Shown here one piece after another: positions 17,434-25,567 of a stretch of DNA of 64,000 bases (position 1 is the first letter of the stretch; every line of letters starts with the position of its first letter). The translations under genes and the position numbers were made by a program. Source of the stretch: Bradyrhizobium sp. CSS354 (GTDB lineage: Bacteria > Pseudomonadota > Alphaproteobacteria > Rhizobiales > Xanthobacteraceae); contig NZ_JAACFU010000004.1 in the NCBI RefSeq assembly GCF_029051725.1, forward strand, positions 62,001 through 126,000. Reading direction: 5' to 3'. The notes under the pieces are model-generated. The model saw only the letters and a list, made by a program, of their open reading frames with translations, was not told the DNA's origin and ran no database searches.

Positions 17434-19250
17434 ACGACTTCGTCGTCCGCTTCGCCAACGTCAACGGATCGGGCTCGGCCAGCGCCAACGAGATGTTTGC
17501 GCGCGCCATCCTGCGCCATGGCGTTCCGGTGAGCCCCCGTAACATCTTCCCCTCCAACATCCAGGGACTGCCGACCTGGTACGAAGTGCGGGTGACCGAA
17601 GACGGCCATCTCGGCGCCCGCGGCGGCGTCGACATGATGGTCGCCATGAACCCGCAGACCTGGGACAAGGACGTCGCCGGCATCGAGCCCGGCGGCTATC
17701 TGTTCTACGATTCCACCAAGCCGATGCCATCGACGAAATTCCGCGACGACATCACCGTGATCGGCGTCCCCCTGACGGCGATCACCAACTCGACTTACAC
17801 CGATCCGCGCCAGCGCCAGCTGTTCAAGAACATCATCTATCTCGGCGCGCTCTCGGCGCTGCTCGACATGGATCCGAAGCTGATCGAGCAGCTGATCGGC
17901 GAGCAGTACAAGGGCAAGGAGAAGCTCTTGTCCTCCAACGTCCACGCGCTGCATCTCGGCCGCGACTGGGCGCTCCAGAATCTGAAATGCCCGACCGGGC
18001 TGCGGGTGAAGAAGTCCGACAAGGTCGGCGACCGCATCTTCATTGAGGGCAACAGCGCCGCCGCGCTCGGCGCCGTCTATGGCGGCGCCACGGTGTGCGC
18101 CTGGTATCCTATTACGCCGTCCTCGTCCGTGGCGGAGGCTTTCACCGCTCACTGCAAGAAGTACCGGCACGATCCCGAGACCGGCAAGGCGAAATACGCG
18201 ATCGTGCAGGGCGAAGACGAGCTGGCTTCGATCGGCATCGTGATCGGCGCCTCCTGGAACGGTGCGCGCGCCTTCACCGCGACCTCCGGCCCTGGCATCT
18301 CGTTGATGACCGAGTTCATCGGCCTGTCATATTTCGCCGAAATCCCGGCCGTGATCATGAACATCCAGCGCGCCGGTCCCTCGACCGGCATGCCGACCCG
18401 CACCCAGCAATGCGACATCATCGCCTGCGCCTATGCTTCGCATGGCGACACCAAGCATGTGCTGCTGTTCCCGGAGGATCCCGCCGAGGCGTTCGAGTTC
18501 GCGGCCGCGGCCTTCGATCTCGCCGAGCGGCTCCAGACCACCATCTTCCTGATGCTCGACCTCGACATCGGCATGAACCACCGGCTCTGCCGCCCGCTGA
18601 AATGGGACGATTCCAAGCAATATGACCGCGGCAAGGTGATGACCGCGGAGATGCTGGAGGAAGGCCGCGACTTCGGCCGCTACCTCGACGTCGACGGCGA
18701 CGGCATTCCCTACCGAACCTATCCCGGCACGCATCCGACCAAGGGCTCCTATTTCACCCGCGGCACCTCGCGTGATCGCTATGCGCGCTACTCCGAGGAA
18801 GGCTCGGTCTACGCCGACAACATGCAGCGCCTGATGCGCAAATTCGAGACCGCGCAGGATCTGGTGCCGCGGCCGCTCCAGGCCAATGCGGAACGGCCGA
18901 CCAAATACGGCGTGATCTATTTCGGCTCGACCACGCCGGCGATGGACGAGGCGATCGGATTGTTGGAGACACGAGGCCATCAGCTCGATCGCCTGCGCAT
19001 CCGCGCCTTCCCGTTCCATTCGAGCGTGGCGAGCTTCCTCGCCGAGCACGATTTCGTCTACGTCGTCGAACAGAACCGCGACAGCCAGCTGCGCCAGCTC
19101 ATCGTCAACGAGAACGGCATCGACCCGGTGCGGCTGGTGCCGATCGTGCATTACGACGGCTCGCCGATCACCGCCCGTTTCATCGCGAAAGCCATTGGCG
19201 ACCACCAGGATCACCTTAAGGTGACCCCGCTCCGCAAGGCCGTGTCATGA
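17403..19250 (+). CDS. korA: 2-oxoacid:acceptor oxidoreductase, fused gamma-alpha subunit (KorA type)
   Basis: About 615 residues. The first 190 form the gamma domain (NVNGSGSASANEMFARAIL, then MVAMNPQTW). The rest is the alpha pyrimidine-binding domain with AWYPITPSSSVAEAF, QGEDELASIGIVIGA and TSGPGISLMTEFIGL, then the RAGPSTGMPTRTQQ loop. This gamma-alpha fusion is typical of 2-oxoglutarate:ferredoxin oxidoreductases of aerobes, which make succinyl-CoA and reduced ferredoxin. The ATG at 17403 lies within the end of the preceding gene. The TGA overlaps korB as ATGA. 2-Oxoglutarate is the likely but unproven substrate. Confidence 0.92.
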   Translation: MSDKKPISSVNDFVVRFANVNGSGSASANEMFARAILRHGVPVSPRNIFPSNIQGLPTWYEVRVTEDGHLGARGGVDMMVAMNPQTWDKDVAGIEPGGYLFYDSTKPMPSTKFRDDITVIGVPLTAITNSTYTDPRQRQLFKNIIYLGALSALLDMDPKLIEQLIGEQYKGKEKLLSSNVHALHLGRDWALQNLKCPTGLRVKKSDKVGDRIFIEGNSAAALGAVYGGATVCAWYPITPSSSVAEAFTAHCKKYRHDPETGKAKYAIVQGEDELASIGIVIGASWNGARAFTATSGPGISLMTEFIGLSYFAEIPAVIMNIQRAGPSTGMPTRTQQCDIIACAYASHGDTKHVLLFPEDPAEAFEFAAAAFDLAERLQTTIFLMLDLDIGMNHRLCRPLKWDDSKQYDRGKVMTAEMLEEGRDFGRYLDVDGDGIPYRTYPGTHPTKGSYFTRGTSRDRYARYSEEGSVYADNMQRLMRKFETAQDLVPRPLQANAERPTKYGVIYFGSTTPAMDEAIGLLETRGHQLDRLRIRAFPFHSSVASFLAEHDFVYVVEQNRDSQLRQLIVNENGIDPVRLVPIVHYDGSPITARFIAKAIGDHQDHLKVTPLRKAVS

Positions 19251-20302
19251 CCTACATCGCAAAGCCGAAATTCCACCATCCCGGGCTGAAGAAGAACGAG
19301 CTCGGCTACACCCATCGCGACTACGAAGGCAAGATTTCGACGCTGTGCGCCGGCTGCGGCCATGACTCGATTACGGCGTCGATCATCGAGGCCTGCTATG
19401 AGCTCTCGATCGAGCCGCACCGGGTCGCCAAGATCTCGGGCATCGGCTGCTCGTCGAAGACACCCGATTATTTCCTCGGCAATTCGCACGGCTTCAACTC
19501 CGTGCACGGCCGCATGCCCAGCGTGCTGACCGGCGCCAACCTCGCCAATCGCGACCTGATCTATCTCGGCGTCTCCGGCGACGGCGATTCCGCCTCGATC
19601 GGCTTCGGCCAGTTCGCGCATTCGATCCGGCGCGGCGTCAACATGACCTACATCGTCGAGAACAACGGCGTTTACGGTCTGACCAAGGGCCAGTTCTCGG
19701 CGACGGCCGACCGCGGCTCGAAGTCCAAGAAGGGCGTCACCAACACGGACAACGCCATCGACCTCGTCGCCATCGCGCTGCAGCTGGGCGCCACCTTCGT
19801 CGCGCGCTCGTTCTCCGGCGACAAGACCCAGCTCGTGCCGCTGATCGCGGCCGCGATCGGCCACAAGGGCGCGTCGTTCATCGACGTCATCAGCCCCTGC
19901 ATCGCCTTCAACAACCACGCCGGCTCGACCAAGAGCTTCGACTATGTCCGCGAGCACAATGACGCGGTGAACCGGCTCGACGTGCTGGTCGGCCGCGATC
20001 CGATTGCGGTGGATTACGCACCGGGCACGGTGCAAATGGTCGAGCAGCATGACGGCAGCAGGATCGCGCTGCGCAAGATCGACGCCGACTACGATCCGCA
20101 CGACCGGCTCGGCGCCCAGACCTTCCTGCAAAAGCACGCCGCCAAGGGACAGATCGTCACCGGCCTGCTCTACGTCGACCCCGACGCGGAAGATCTGCAC
20201 GAGCATCTCAACACGGTCGAAACGCCGCTCAACACGCTGGAAGCGGACACGCTCTGCCCGGGCTCGGCGATGCTGGACAAGTTCAACGCCAGCCTGCGGT
20301 GA
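19247..20302 (+). CDS. korB: 2-oxoacid:acceptor oxidoreductase beta subunit (KorB type)
   Basis: The 351-residue beta subunit binds thiamine pyrophosphate and a [4Fe-4S] cluster. Visible features are LCAGCGHDSITASIIEA with the first cluster cysteines, KISGIGCSSKTPDYF, the TPP/Mg motif GDGDSASIGFGQF followed by ENNGVYGLTKGQ, and VISPCIAFNNH with the last cysteine. It is coupled to korA by a four-base overlap and ends the operon; the next gene is convergent, four bases away. Confidence 0.93.
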   Translation: MTYIAKPKFHHPGLKKNELGYTHRDYEGKISTLCAGCGHDSITASIIEACYELSIEPHRVAKISGIGCSSKTPDYFLGNSHGFNSVHGRMPSVLTGANLANRDLIYLGVSGDGDSASIGFGQFAHSIRRGVNMTYIVENNGVYGLTKGQFSATADRGSKSKKGVTNTDNAIDLVAIALQLGATFVARSFSGDKTQLVPLIAAAIGHKGASFIDVISPCIAFNNHAGSTKSFDYVREHNDAVNRLDVLVGRDPIAVDYAPGTVQMVEQHDGSRIALRKIDADYDPHDRLGAQTFLQKHAAKGQIVTGLLYVDPDAEDLHEHLNTVETPLNTLEADTLCPGSAMLDKFNASLR

Positions 20303-20306
20303 TCGC

Positions 20307-20750
20307 CTATCGCGCCGCGGCGGGCTGCCTGACGCGTATGGTGATCTTCTCCGACACGATGGGCGGCTCGAACGGATAGTGCTTGGCATCGCCCAGCACG
20401 AGTTGCAGCGTATGCGTCCCGGGTGGAAGCTCGAGAAGCGTTTCGGTCTGCCCTGCCCCGAAATGCAGATGCGACTTGTCCTGCAGGATCGGCTCCTTGG
20501 GATCGATGGGGTCGTTGACGTCGATCAGCAGATGATGATGACCGGCGTTCTGATACTCATCGCCGGCATGGGTCACACCCATGTTGCGCAAGCCGAACCG
20601 GACCCAGAATCCGCCGCGGACCTTCTGCCCGTCATGCGGGGTGATGAAATAGAGCTTTGCGTCCTTGGGAGCTGCCTTGCCTTGCGAAAAGGCCGTCGCC
20701 GGAAGCAATGCGAGCGCCGCCGCCAGCGCGACGCAACGAAGGATCTGCAT
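20307..20750 (-). CDS. DUF4399 exported protein
   Basis: The 147-residue protein has a cleavable signal peptide (MQILRCVALAAALALLPATAFSQ) and the DUF4399 domain: FITPHDGQKVRGGFWVRFGL, a His-rich stretch NAGHHHLLIDV, and LPPGTHTLQLVLGD. A periplasmic beta-sandwich protein of unknown function; the histidines suggest metal contact. The start at 20750 is chosen for the signal peptide. It follows the cyclase-FGE gene by 17 bp and may be cotranscribed with it. Confidence 0.87.
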   Translation of the reverse strand: MQILRCVALAAALALLPATAFSQGKAAPKDAKLYFITPHDGQKVRGGFWVRFGLRNMGVTHAGDEYQNAGHHHLLIDVNDPIDPKEPILQDKSHLHFGAGQTETLLELPPGTHTLQLVLGDAKHYPFEPPIVSEKITIRVRQPAAAR

Positions 20751-20767
20751 CAAACCAACTCCTCCAC

Positions 20768-22294
20768 TCAAGGGCTGAGCGCCACGCGGAAGCCGTGCGT
20801 CGGATAACGAACATGGGTGTCGTAGCCATCGCGGTTGGACGGCCGCACATATCTCGAATCGTTCTTCCAGGAGCCCGAGCGCAGGACATGAGCGCTGCAG
20901 TCCCCACTGCTCCATGCCGAGCCGTCGCCGGGCGCACCCTGATAGGTCTTGTGCCAGCAGTCCTCGACCCACTGGTCGACACCACCGCCCATGTCGTGGA
21001 GCCCGAACGGATTTGGCTTGAAGCTGCCGACCTTCGCCGGCTGCTCGGCCGCGAGGTCACCGCAATCCTTGCAACCGGCCATGCCCGGCTGCAGCTTGTC
21101 GCCCCACCAATATTTGGTCTGCGTTCCGCCCCGCGCGGCATATTCCCATTCGGCCTCGCTCGGAAGCCGATACGTCTTCTTCGTCGCCTGAGCGAGGTAG
21201 GCCGCATATTGCTGCGCGTCGGTCCAGCTCACATTGCTGACCGGCGCATCGTCCTTGCCGATGGCCGTGAAGCCGCACGCCTTTGCAGCGGCGCACTCGT
21301 TCCATTCCTGCACGGTCACCGGATATTTGCCGATCGAAAACGGCTTGACCGTCACCTGATGGACAGGACGCTCGGTCGGGTCGTCATTGCTTCCCATCGC
21401 AAAGCTGCCGCCGCGAATAGCCACCATCTCGGGTTCGCGGACGGGAATTGGCGATGGAGTTGGCGCCGGAGCGGGCGACGGGGATGACGAAGCCGACGAG
21501 GGAGAAGGCTGCGGCGTCTGCGGCGCGGCTTCGCGCGGCGGAGGCTGCGGGCTTGGCGATGCGGCAGGAGAAACGGTAGTGACGGCGGCCTGCTCGCTCA
21601 CCCTGCCCGGTGTCTGAGCCAGCAGATACCACAGCACACCGGCGGCAATCACCGACAGCGTGATACCCAGGAGAAAGATCAGAGTATTCTCGCGCCGCCC
21701 CCGCGTCCTGCCGACCGCGTCTGCATCCGGCAGCACTTTATAGACGCGCACGGGATCGGTGATGTTCTTGACCTTGCGGTCCCCGAGCGACTCGTAACCG
21801 CACACGACCTTGTGCTTGATCTGCTCGTAGATCGCGCCGGAGATAAAGACCTGGCCTGGTTCGGCGATGCCCTCGATGCGCGTTGCGATGTTGACGCCGT
21901 CGCCGTAGACGTCGTCCGGCTCCACGATGACGTCACCGAGATTGACGCCAATCCGGTACTCGATCCGGGTCTCCTTCGGAAGCGAGGCGTTGCGGCCGAT
22001 GAGATTCTGCTGGATGACGATGCTGCATCGGACGGCCTCGACCGGACTGTCGAAAATCGCGATGAAGCCATCGCCCGTCGTCTTCACCAGACTTCCATTG
22101 TGCTCGACGATGCTGGGCCGGATGAGATCCCGCTCGATCCGCTTGACGCGGACGTGCGTGCCCTCCTCGTCGGCCTGCATCAGGCGGCTGTAGGAAGCGA
22201 TGTCACCGACAATGATGGCCGCGAGGCGACGAGGCATAGGGCCGTGCGAAGGCGGCTCGTCATTCCCGGATCTGAAGTTGCGAATTTCGCCCAT
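20768..22294 (-). CDS. Class III adenylate cyclase fused to formylglycine-generating-enzyme-like (SUMF1) domain
   Basis: About 508 residues from the ATG at 22294, which has a GGAG site upstream; a TTG at 22312 is an alternative. Residues about 22-190 are a class III cyclase: metal Asp31 (IVGDIASYSR), Lys71 and Asp75 (VKTTGDGFIAIF), and the YGDGVNIATRIEG transition-state block. One membrane segment follows (about 205-225), then a Pro/Ser-rich linker (about 240-285). The C-terminal 215 residues are a SUMF1/FGE-sulfatase domain (IRGGSFAMGSNDD, RPVHQVTVKPFSIGKYPVT, RLPSEAEWEYAARGG, LRSGSW). This puts cAMP synthesis in the cytoplasm and the FGE-like domain in the periplasm. Substrate of the outer domain unknown. 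Confidence 0.9.
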   Translation of the reverse strand: MGEIRNFRSGNDEPPSHGPMPRRLAAIIVGDIASYSRLMQADEEGTHVRVKRIERDLIRPSIVEHNGSLVKTTGDGFIAIFDSPVEAVRCSIVIQQNLIGRNASLPKETRIEYRIGVNLGDVIVEPDDVYGDGVNIATRIEGIAEPGQVFISGAIYEQIKHKVVCGYESLGDRKVKNITDPVRVYKVLPDADAVGRTRGRRENTLIFLLGITLSVIAAGVLWYLLAQTPGRVSEQAAVTTVSPAASPSPQPPPREAAPQTPQPSPSSASSSPSPAPAPTPSPIPVREPEMVAIRGGSFAMGSNDDPTERPVHQVTVKPFSIGKYPVTVQEWNECAAAKACGFTAIGKDDAPVSNVSWTDAQQYAAYLAQATKKTYRLPSEAEWEYAARGGTQTKYWWGDKLQPGMAGCKDCGDLAAEQPAKVGSFKPNPFGLHDMGGGVDQWVEDCWHKTYQGAPGDGSAWSSGDCSAHVLRSGSWKNDSRYVRPSNRDGYDTHVRYPTHGFRVALSP

Positions 22295-22600
22295 TGCGGG
22301 GGGACTCCACAAACTTACAAAGGCAGGCCCCAGCCTACGACCGCTAGAGGCGATCGTCTGTGAAGGCTATCACATCGATGACGTCGGGTAATGTCGTAAG
22401 AACCGCAGGGCGTCAGGTTCCGAAAGGCGAAGGGGTCACGTCGAATGAACCTTCATGACCCCACCGATGACTAAAGCCCGGCGTGGAACTGATCACCTGG
22501 CTCCGCCCAGCGATGATCCTGTCAGATGTGCGGACGTTGAACGCGTCGCACCCGGGCCGCGTCTACAGCGTACAGCTCAGCTGCTGCACGCGAGGCCATC
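22295..22600. other. Gene-free interval between divergent genes
   Basis: About 306 bp between the cyclase fusion and a divergent exported protein. I see no repeat, RNA or recognisable operator here. Confidence 0.5.
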
Positions 22601-23218
22601 ATGAAGCTTTTTCTCGTTGCTGCCGTCTTCCTTGCCGCATTCGGCGCTGCTCATGCCGAAGAGGCCGACGATATCCGTGAGGCCAGCAAGGCCGAAGTCG
22701 AGACCTTCGACGCGCGTATGTATGCGGGCTCACCCGGCAACAAGGCCTATGCCTGCTTCGTGCGGCGCTACGATGCCGAGCATCTTGCGCGCCATCCGAA
22801 GCAGAAGGTCGCCGCGATGAAGCTGCTGATCTCGGCGGAAGAGGACACGGAGGACAAGCAGCTCCACAACACCTTCCGCCTCGGCTTCAGATATCGTCAC
22901 CGCTCCGGCGATTTCGACTCCAGCGGCTCCTGTCATCACGCCGTGTTCACCAAGGACGGCACCGAAATCCGCCTGGGTTGCGGCGTCGACTGCGAGGGTG
23001 GCGGCATCGGCGTCGCGCTCTCAAGGGACGACAAATCGGCGATCGTGCGGCTCGCGCGAGTCAGGGTCTGGCCGAACAACAAGCCGGATGACTATGCTGA
23101 ACTATCACTGGTCGCCGGTGCCGATGACGGGATTTTCCGCCTAGATCGAACGGACAACAAGGAATGCGCCTCGCTCGTGACCGACCGCAAGGAACTCGCC
23201 GCGCTCCGCCACAAATGA
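22601..23218 (+). CDS. Exported protein of unknown function
   Basis: The 205-residue product starts with a signal peptide (MKLFLVAAVFLAAFGAAHA) and continues as a soluble periplasmic protein. It has four well-spaced cysteines (YACFVRRY, SGSCHHAVF, LGCGVDCEGG) that may pair. I do not recognise the family. The next gene begins 32 bp after it on the same strand. Confidence 0.75.
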   Translation: MKLFLVAAVFLAAFGAAHAEEADDIREASKAEVETFDARMYAGSPGNKAYACFVRRYDAEHLARHPKQKVAAMKLLISAEEDTEDKQLHNTFRLGFRYRHRSGDFDSSGSCHHAVFTKDGTEIRLGCGVDCEGGGIGVALSRDDKSAIVRLARVRVWPNNKPDDYAELSLVAGADDGIFRLDRTDNKECASLVTDRKELAALRHK

Positions 23219-23249
23219 TATGCGTCCGGCGCAATCGAGGGAGATCGTC

Positions 23250-23699
23250 ATGAACCGCCGGAACATGTTGTGGAGCGCCGTCTCGGGCCTGGGCGCGGCG
23301 CTTGGCGCCTCCAGCGCGAAGGCCGCGGCGGACGCCGGCACGGGCAACAGGCTGAAGGTGGTCTATCATTTGAGCGATGCCGAGAAGGTCAATTTCGTGC
23401 TCGGCAATATCCAGAACCACATCGACGGCGTCGGCGGTCCGGACCATGTGACGATCGCGCTGGTGATTCACGGGCCGGCGCTGAAGGCGTTTCACTCGGC
23501 GCAGGCCAATCCTGACATCAGCAAGCGCGTCGGCGATTTCACCAAGGACGGCGTCGAGCTTGCCGCCTGCGGCAACACCATGAAGGCGCAGAACGTCACG
23601 CTCACGGAACTCTTGCCGGGCTTCGTCAGCGCGGAGAAGGGCGGCGTGGTCCGCTTGGCCGAGCTCCAGTCGCAGGGCTATCTCTATCTGCGGCCGTAG
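23250..23699 (+). CDS. Exported DsrE-family protein
   Basis: The 149-residue product has a signal sequence with twin arginines (MNRRNMLWSAVSGLGAALGASSAKA) and a DsrE/DsrF-like sulfur-carrier fold: VVYHLSDAEKVNFVLGNIQNH, VTIALVIHGPALKAF, and a single conserved cysteine in LAACGNTMKA. The start at 23250 has the GAGGGAG site upstream. Members are found with sulfur-compound metabolism, but no sox or dsr genes are near. Confidence 0.82.
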   Translation: MNRRNMLWSAVSGLGAALGASSAKAAADAGTGNRLKVVYHLSDAEKVNFVLGNIQNHIDGVGGPDHVTIALVIHGPALKAFHSAQANPDISKRVGDFTKDGVELAACGNTMKAQNVTLTELLPGFVSAEKGGVVRLAELQSQGYLYLRP

Positions 23700-23723
23700 G
23701 TAGCAGCGAAAGTGGTACGCTCC

Positions 23724-23839
23724 CTCCCCCGCTTGCGGGGGAGGGTCGGGGAGAGGGTGTCTCAGCAATCGAGAACCCCAAGTGGAGAGAGCCCTCACCC
23801 GGCGCTGCGCGCCGACCTCTCGCGCATGCGGGAGAGGTA
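23724..23839. repeat. Composite intergenic palindromes
   Basis: A CTCCCCCGCTTGCGGGGGAG hairpin is followed about 65 bp later by CACCCGGCGCTGCGCGCCGACC and GCGCATGCGGGAGAGG. The first hairpin lies 26 bp after the DsrE gene stop and could also act as a terminator, though no T-run follows. Confidence 0.6.
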
Positions 23840-23882
23840 AGAGGAGTTTGCGGGATCACTTCCCACACCAATCCGCTTCCCC

Positions 23883-23911
23883 TTGACACATCTATAACTC
23901 CACGGTTATGA
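23883..23911 (+). promoter_or_regulatory. Candidate promoter of the arsR-type operon
   Basis: TTGACA at 23883-23888 is a perfect -35 box. TTATGA/TATGAA at about 23906-23912 gives 17-18 bp spacing and a fair -10. Transcription would begin inside the operators that follow. Confidence 0.5.
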
Positions 23912-23940
23912 ATATCCATAACTTACAGGTTATGGATATT
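23894..23940. promoter_or_regulatory. Tandem ATAAC-N6-GTTAT operators
   Basis: Two sites share the same core: ATAAC-TCCACG-GTTAT at 23894-23909 and ATAAC-TTACAG-GTTAT at 23918-23933. Their centres are 24 bp apart. The second extends to a perfect 12-bp inverted repeat (23911-23922 and 23929-23940). They overlap the -10 and the possible start codons of the ArsR-type gene, as expected for autorepression. Confidence 0.75.
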
Positions 23941-24267
23941 ATGCCCGCTGCCGCCCACGACCTTCTGTTCAGGACGCTCGCCGACCCCACCCGTCGGGCG
24001 ATCTTCGAGCGATTGTGCCGCGAGGGCGAACAGACGGTCGGGGCCCTGACGGCACTGTCGGGCGTTTCCCAGCCAGCGGTCTCAAAACATCTCGGTGCGC
24101 TGAAGCAGGCTGGCCTCGTGCGTGACCGGCATCAAGGGCGGCAGACGCATTACAGCGCCCAGCCCGGCGCGCTCAATCCGCTGATCGACTGGACCAGCCA
24201 GATGGCCGGATTCTGGCAAAACCGGCTCGATGCGCTCGACGATCTCCTGAAGAGGATGGACCAATGA
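23932..24267 (+). CDS. ArsR-family winged-helix repressor
   Basis: About 111 residues if the ATG at 23932 is used; ATGs at 23908 and 23941 are in frame. The 23908 start would put the coding region across both arms of the second operator, so a later start is preferred. The wHTH is DPTRRAIFERLCREGEQTV, then SGVSQPAVSKHLGALKQAGLVRDRHQGRQTHYS. No ArsR-type cysteine metal site is seen. ArsR/AHSA1 pairs of this SdpR-like type are common. TGA overlaps the next ATG. Confidence 0.88.
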   Translation: MDIMPAAAHDLLFRTLADPTRRAIFERLCREGEQTVGALTALSGVSQPAVSKHLGALKQAGLVRDRHQGRQTHYSAQPGALNPLIDWTSQMAGFWQNRLDALDDLLKRMDQ

Positions 24268-24695
24268 ACGAATCCGCGAGCGAAACCCGATCTGTCGTCG
24301 TCGAGCGCGAATTTGCCTTTCCGGCAGAGCGGATCTGGCGCGCGCTGACGCAGCCGTATCTGATCGAGGAATGGCTGATGAAGAACGACTTCAAGCCGAA
24401 CGTGGGCCACCGCTTCAATCTTCGCGGCGAGTGGGGCGGCGTGCTGGACTGCGAGGTCCTCACCATCGAGCCGCAGAAGACGCTCGCCTACACCTGGAAT
24501 TTCTCGCATGACGACGCGGCGTTCGATCTCAAGAGCGTCGTGACCTTCACGCTGACCCCGACGGACGCAGGCACGCATCTGCGCGTCGAGCAAGCGGGCT
24601 TCAGCCCGACGCAGAAGCAGGCTTTTGGCGGCGCGCATGCCGGCTGGAAGCAGTTTCTCGCCAAGCTGGACGAGCTGCTGGCAAGGGCAGACTAG
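24264..24695 (+). CDS. AHSA1/SRPBCC-domain protein
   Basis: The 143-residue protein has the START/Bet v1-like AHSA1 fold: EREFAFPAERIWRALTQPYLIEEWL at the N-terminus and GWKQFLAKLDELL at the C-terminal helix. Such proteins bind hydrophobic ligands. It is translationally coupled to the ArsR gene (ATGA overlap). The pair is a widespread unit of unknown ligand. Confidence 0.9.
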   Translation: MNESASETRSVVVEREFAFPAERIWRALTQPYLIEEWLMKNDFKPNVGHRFNLRGEWGGVLDCEVLTIEPQKTLAYTWNFSHDDAAFDLKSVVTFTLTPTDAGTHLRVEQAGFSPTQKQAFGGAHAGWKQFLAKLDELLARAD

Positions 24696-24739
24696 CTCGG
24701 CCACCGGCCTTCATTCGATCATCTCAAGAGGAGGTTTCA

Positions 24740-24964
24740 TTGACCGGAAACATGTGGGTTCGGCAGATCCATCGCTGGCTGTCGATCGCTTTCACGCTGG
24801 CCGTCACCGCCAACATCGTCGCCATGACCATGCAGCTCCAGGCCATCTGGATCGGCTTCCTCGCGCTGGTCCCGTTGATCCCGTTGCTCGCGACCGGGCT
24901 CTATTTGTTCGCGCAGCCCTATTTCGGCCGGCGCGACGGCACGCAACAGGAAGCGCGATCGTGA
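24740..24964 (+). CDS. Small two-helix membrane protein, TTG start
   Basis: The 74-residue protein has two hydrophobic segments (about 15-33 and 37-56) and a short polar tail. A strong GAGGAGG ribosome site at 24728-24734 lies five bases before the TTG at 24740, while the first ATG (24752) is too far away, so TTG is chosen. Its stop overlaps the GTG of the next gene. No family recognised with confidence. Confidence 0.78.
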   Translation: MTGNMWVRQIHRWLSIAFTLAVTANIVAMTMQLQAIWIGFLALVPLIPLLATGLYLFAQPYFGRRDGTQQEARS

Positions 24965-25395
24965 CAAAGGCCGCGACCGCGACAAAGAAGGACGCGAATG
25001 GACCGTCGCCCTCCAAGCTGATCGACGGCAGGATCAAGGAGCTCGGCGACTGGCGCGGCGACATGCTCGGGCGAATCCGTGCCCTGATCAAGGAGGCCGA
25101 TCCTGATGTCGTCGAGGAATGGAAATGGCGCGGCGTGCCGGTGTGGGAGCACGACGGCATCATCTGCACCGGCGAGACCTACAAGGCCGTGGTAAAGATG
25201 ACGTTTGCCAAGGGCGCGGCGCTGGACGATCCCGCCGGCCTGTTCAACTCGAGCCTCGACGGCAACGTGCGCCGCGCGATCGACATTCGCGAGGGCGAGA
25301 AGATCAACGAAAAGGCGTTGAAGGCGCTGATCCGCGCGGCCGTGGGGCTGAATGCGTCCAAAGCCAAGAAGAAGCCAGCGAAACGTTCCGGATAG
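24961..25395 (+). CDS. DUF1801 domain protein
   Basis: The 144-residue protein carries a DUF1801 domain (IRALIKEADPDVVEEWKWRG, VPVWEHDGIICTGETYK, VKMTFAKGAALDDP) and a Lys-rich C-terminal tail. The GTG start overlaps the previous stop as GTGA. Function is unknown; iron-chaperone-like folds have been noted in the family. Last gene of the ArsR-AHSA1 operon. Confidence 0.87.
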   Translation: MTKAATATKKDANGPSPSKLIDGRIKELGDWRGDMLGRIRALIKEADPDVVEEWKWRGVPVWEHDGIICTGETYKAVVKMTFAKGAALDDPAGLFNSSLDGNVRRAIDIREGEKINEKALKALIRAAVGLNASKAKKKPAKRSG

Positions 25396-25423
25396 AACAG
25401 CCGTTGTAGAGCCAGAACGCTTT

Positions 25424-25520
25424 CCTTCTCCCCTTGTGGGAGAAGGTGGCGCGAAGCGCCGGATGACCGCAGTGAGCTTGTGTCTCCCGGCGTCGCCGCC
25501 CTCTCCCACAAGGGGCGAGG
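25424..25520. repeat. Intergenic palindrome, family C
   Basis: CCTTCTCCC-CTTG-TGGGAGAAGG forms a hairpin just after the DUF1801 stop, and CCTCTCCCACAAGGGGCGAGG closes a larger inverted pair at 25500-25520. It lies between convergent genes. Confidence 0.7.
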
Positions 25521-25567
25521 GCACATCAACGCGCATCTCGCGTATTGCTCCGCGTAGTCAGCCGTCC

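Noticed and set aside
22397..22421. EcfG promoter for the cyclase fusion
   Set aside because: AAC and GTTCC are separated by only 13 bases, too short for the sigma factor.
23724..23745. Intrinsic terminator after the DsrE gene
   Set aside because: A strong hairpin exists but no T-run follows; treated as part of an intergenic repeat.
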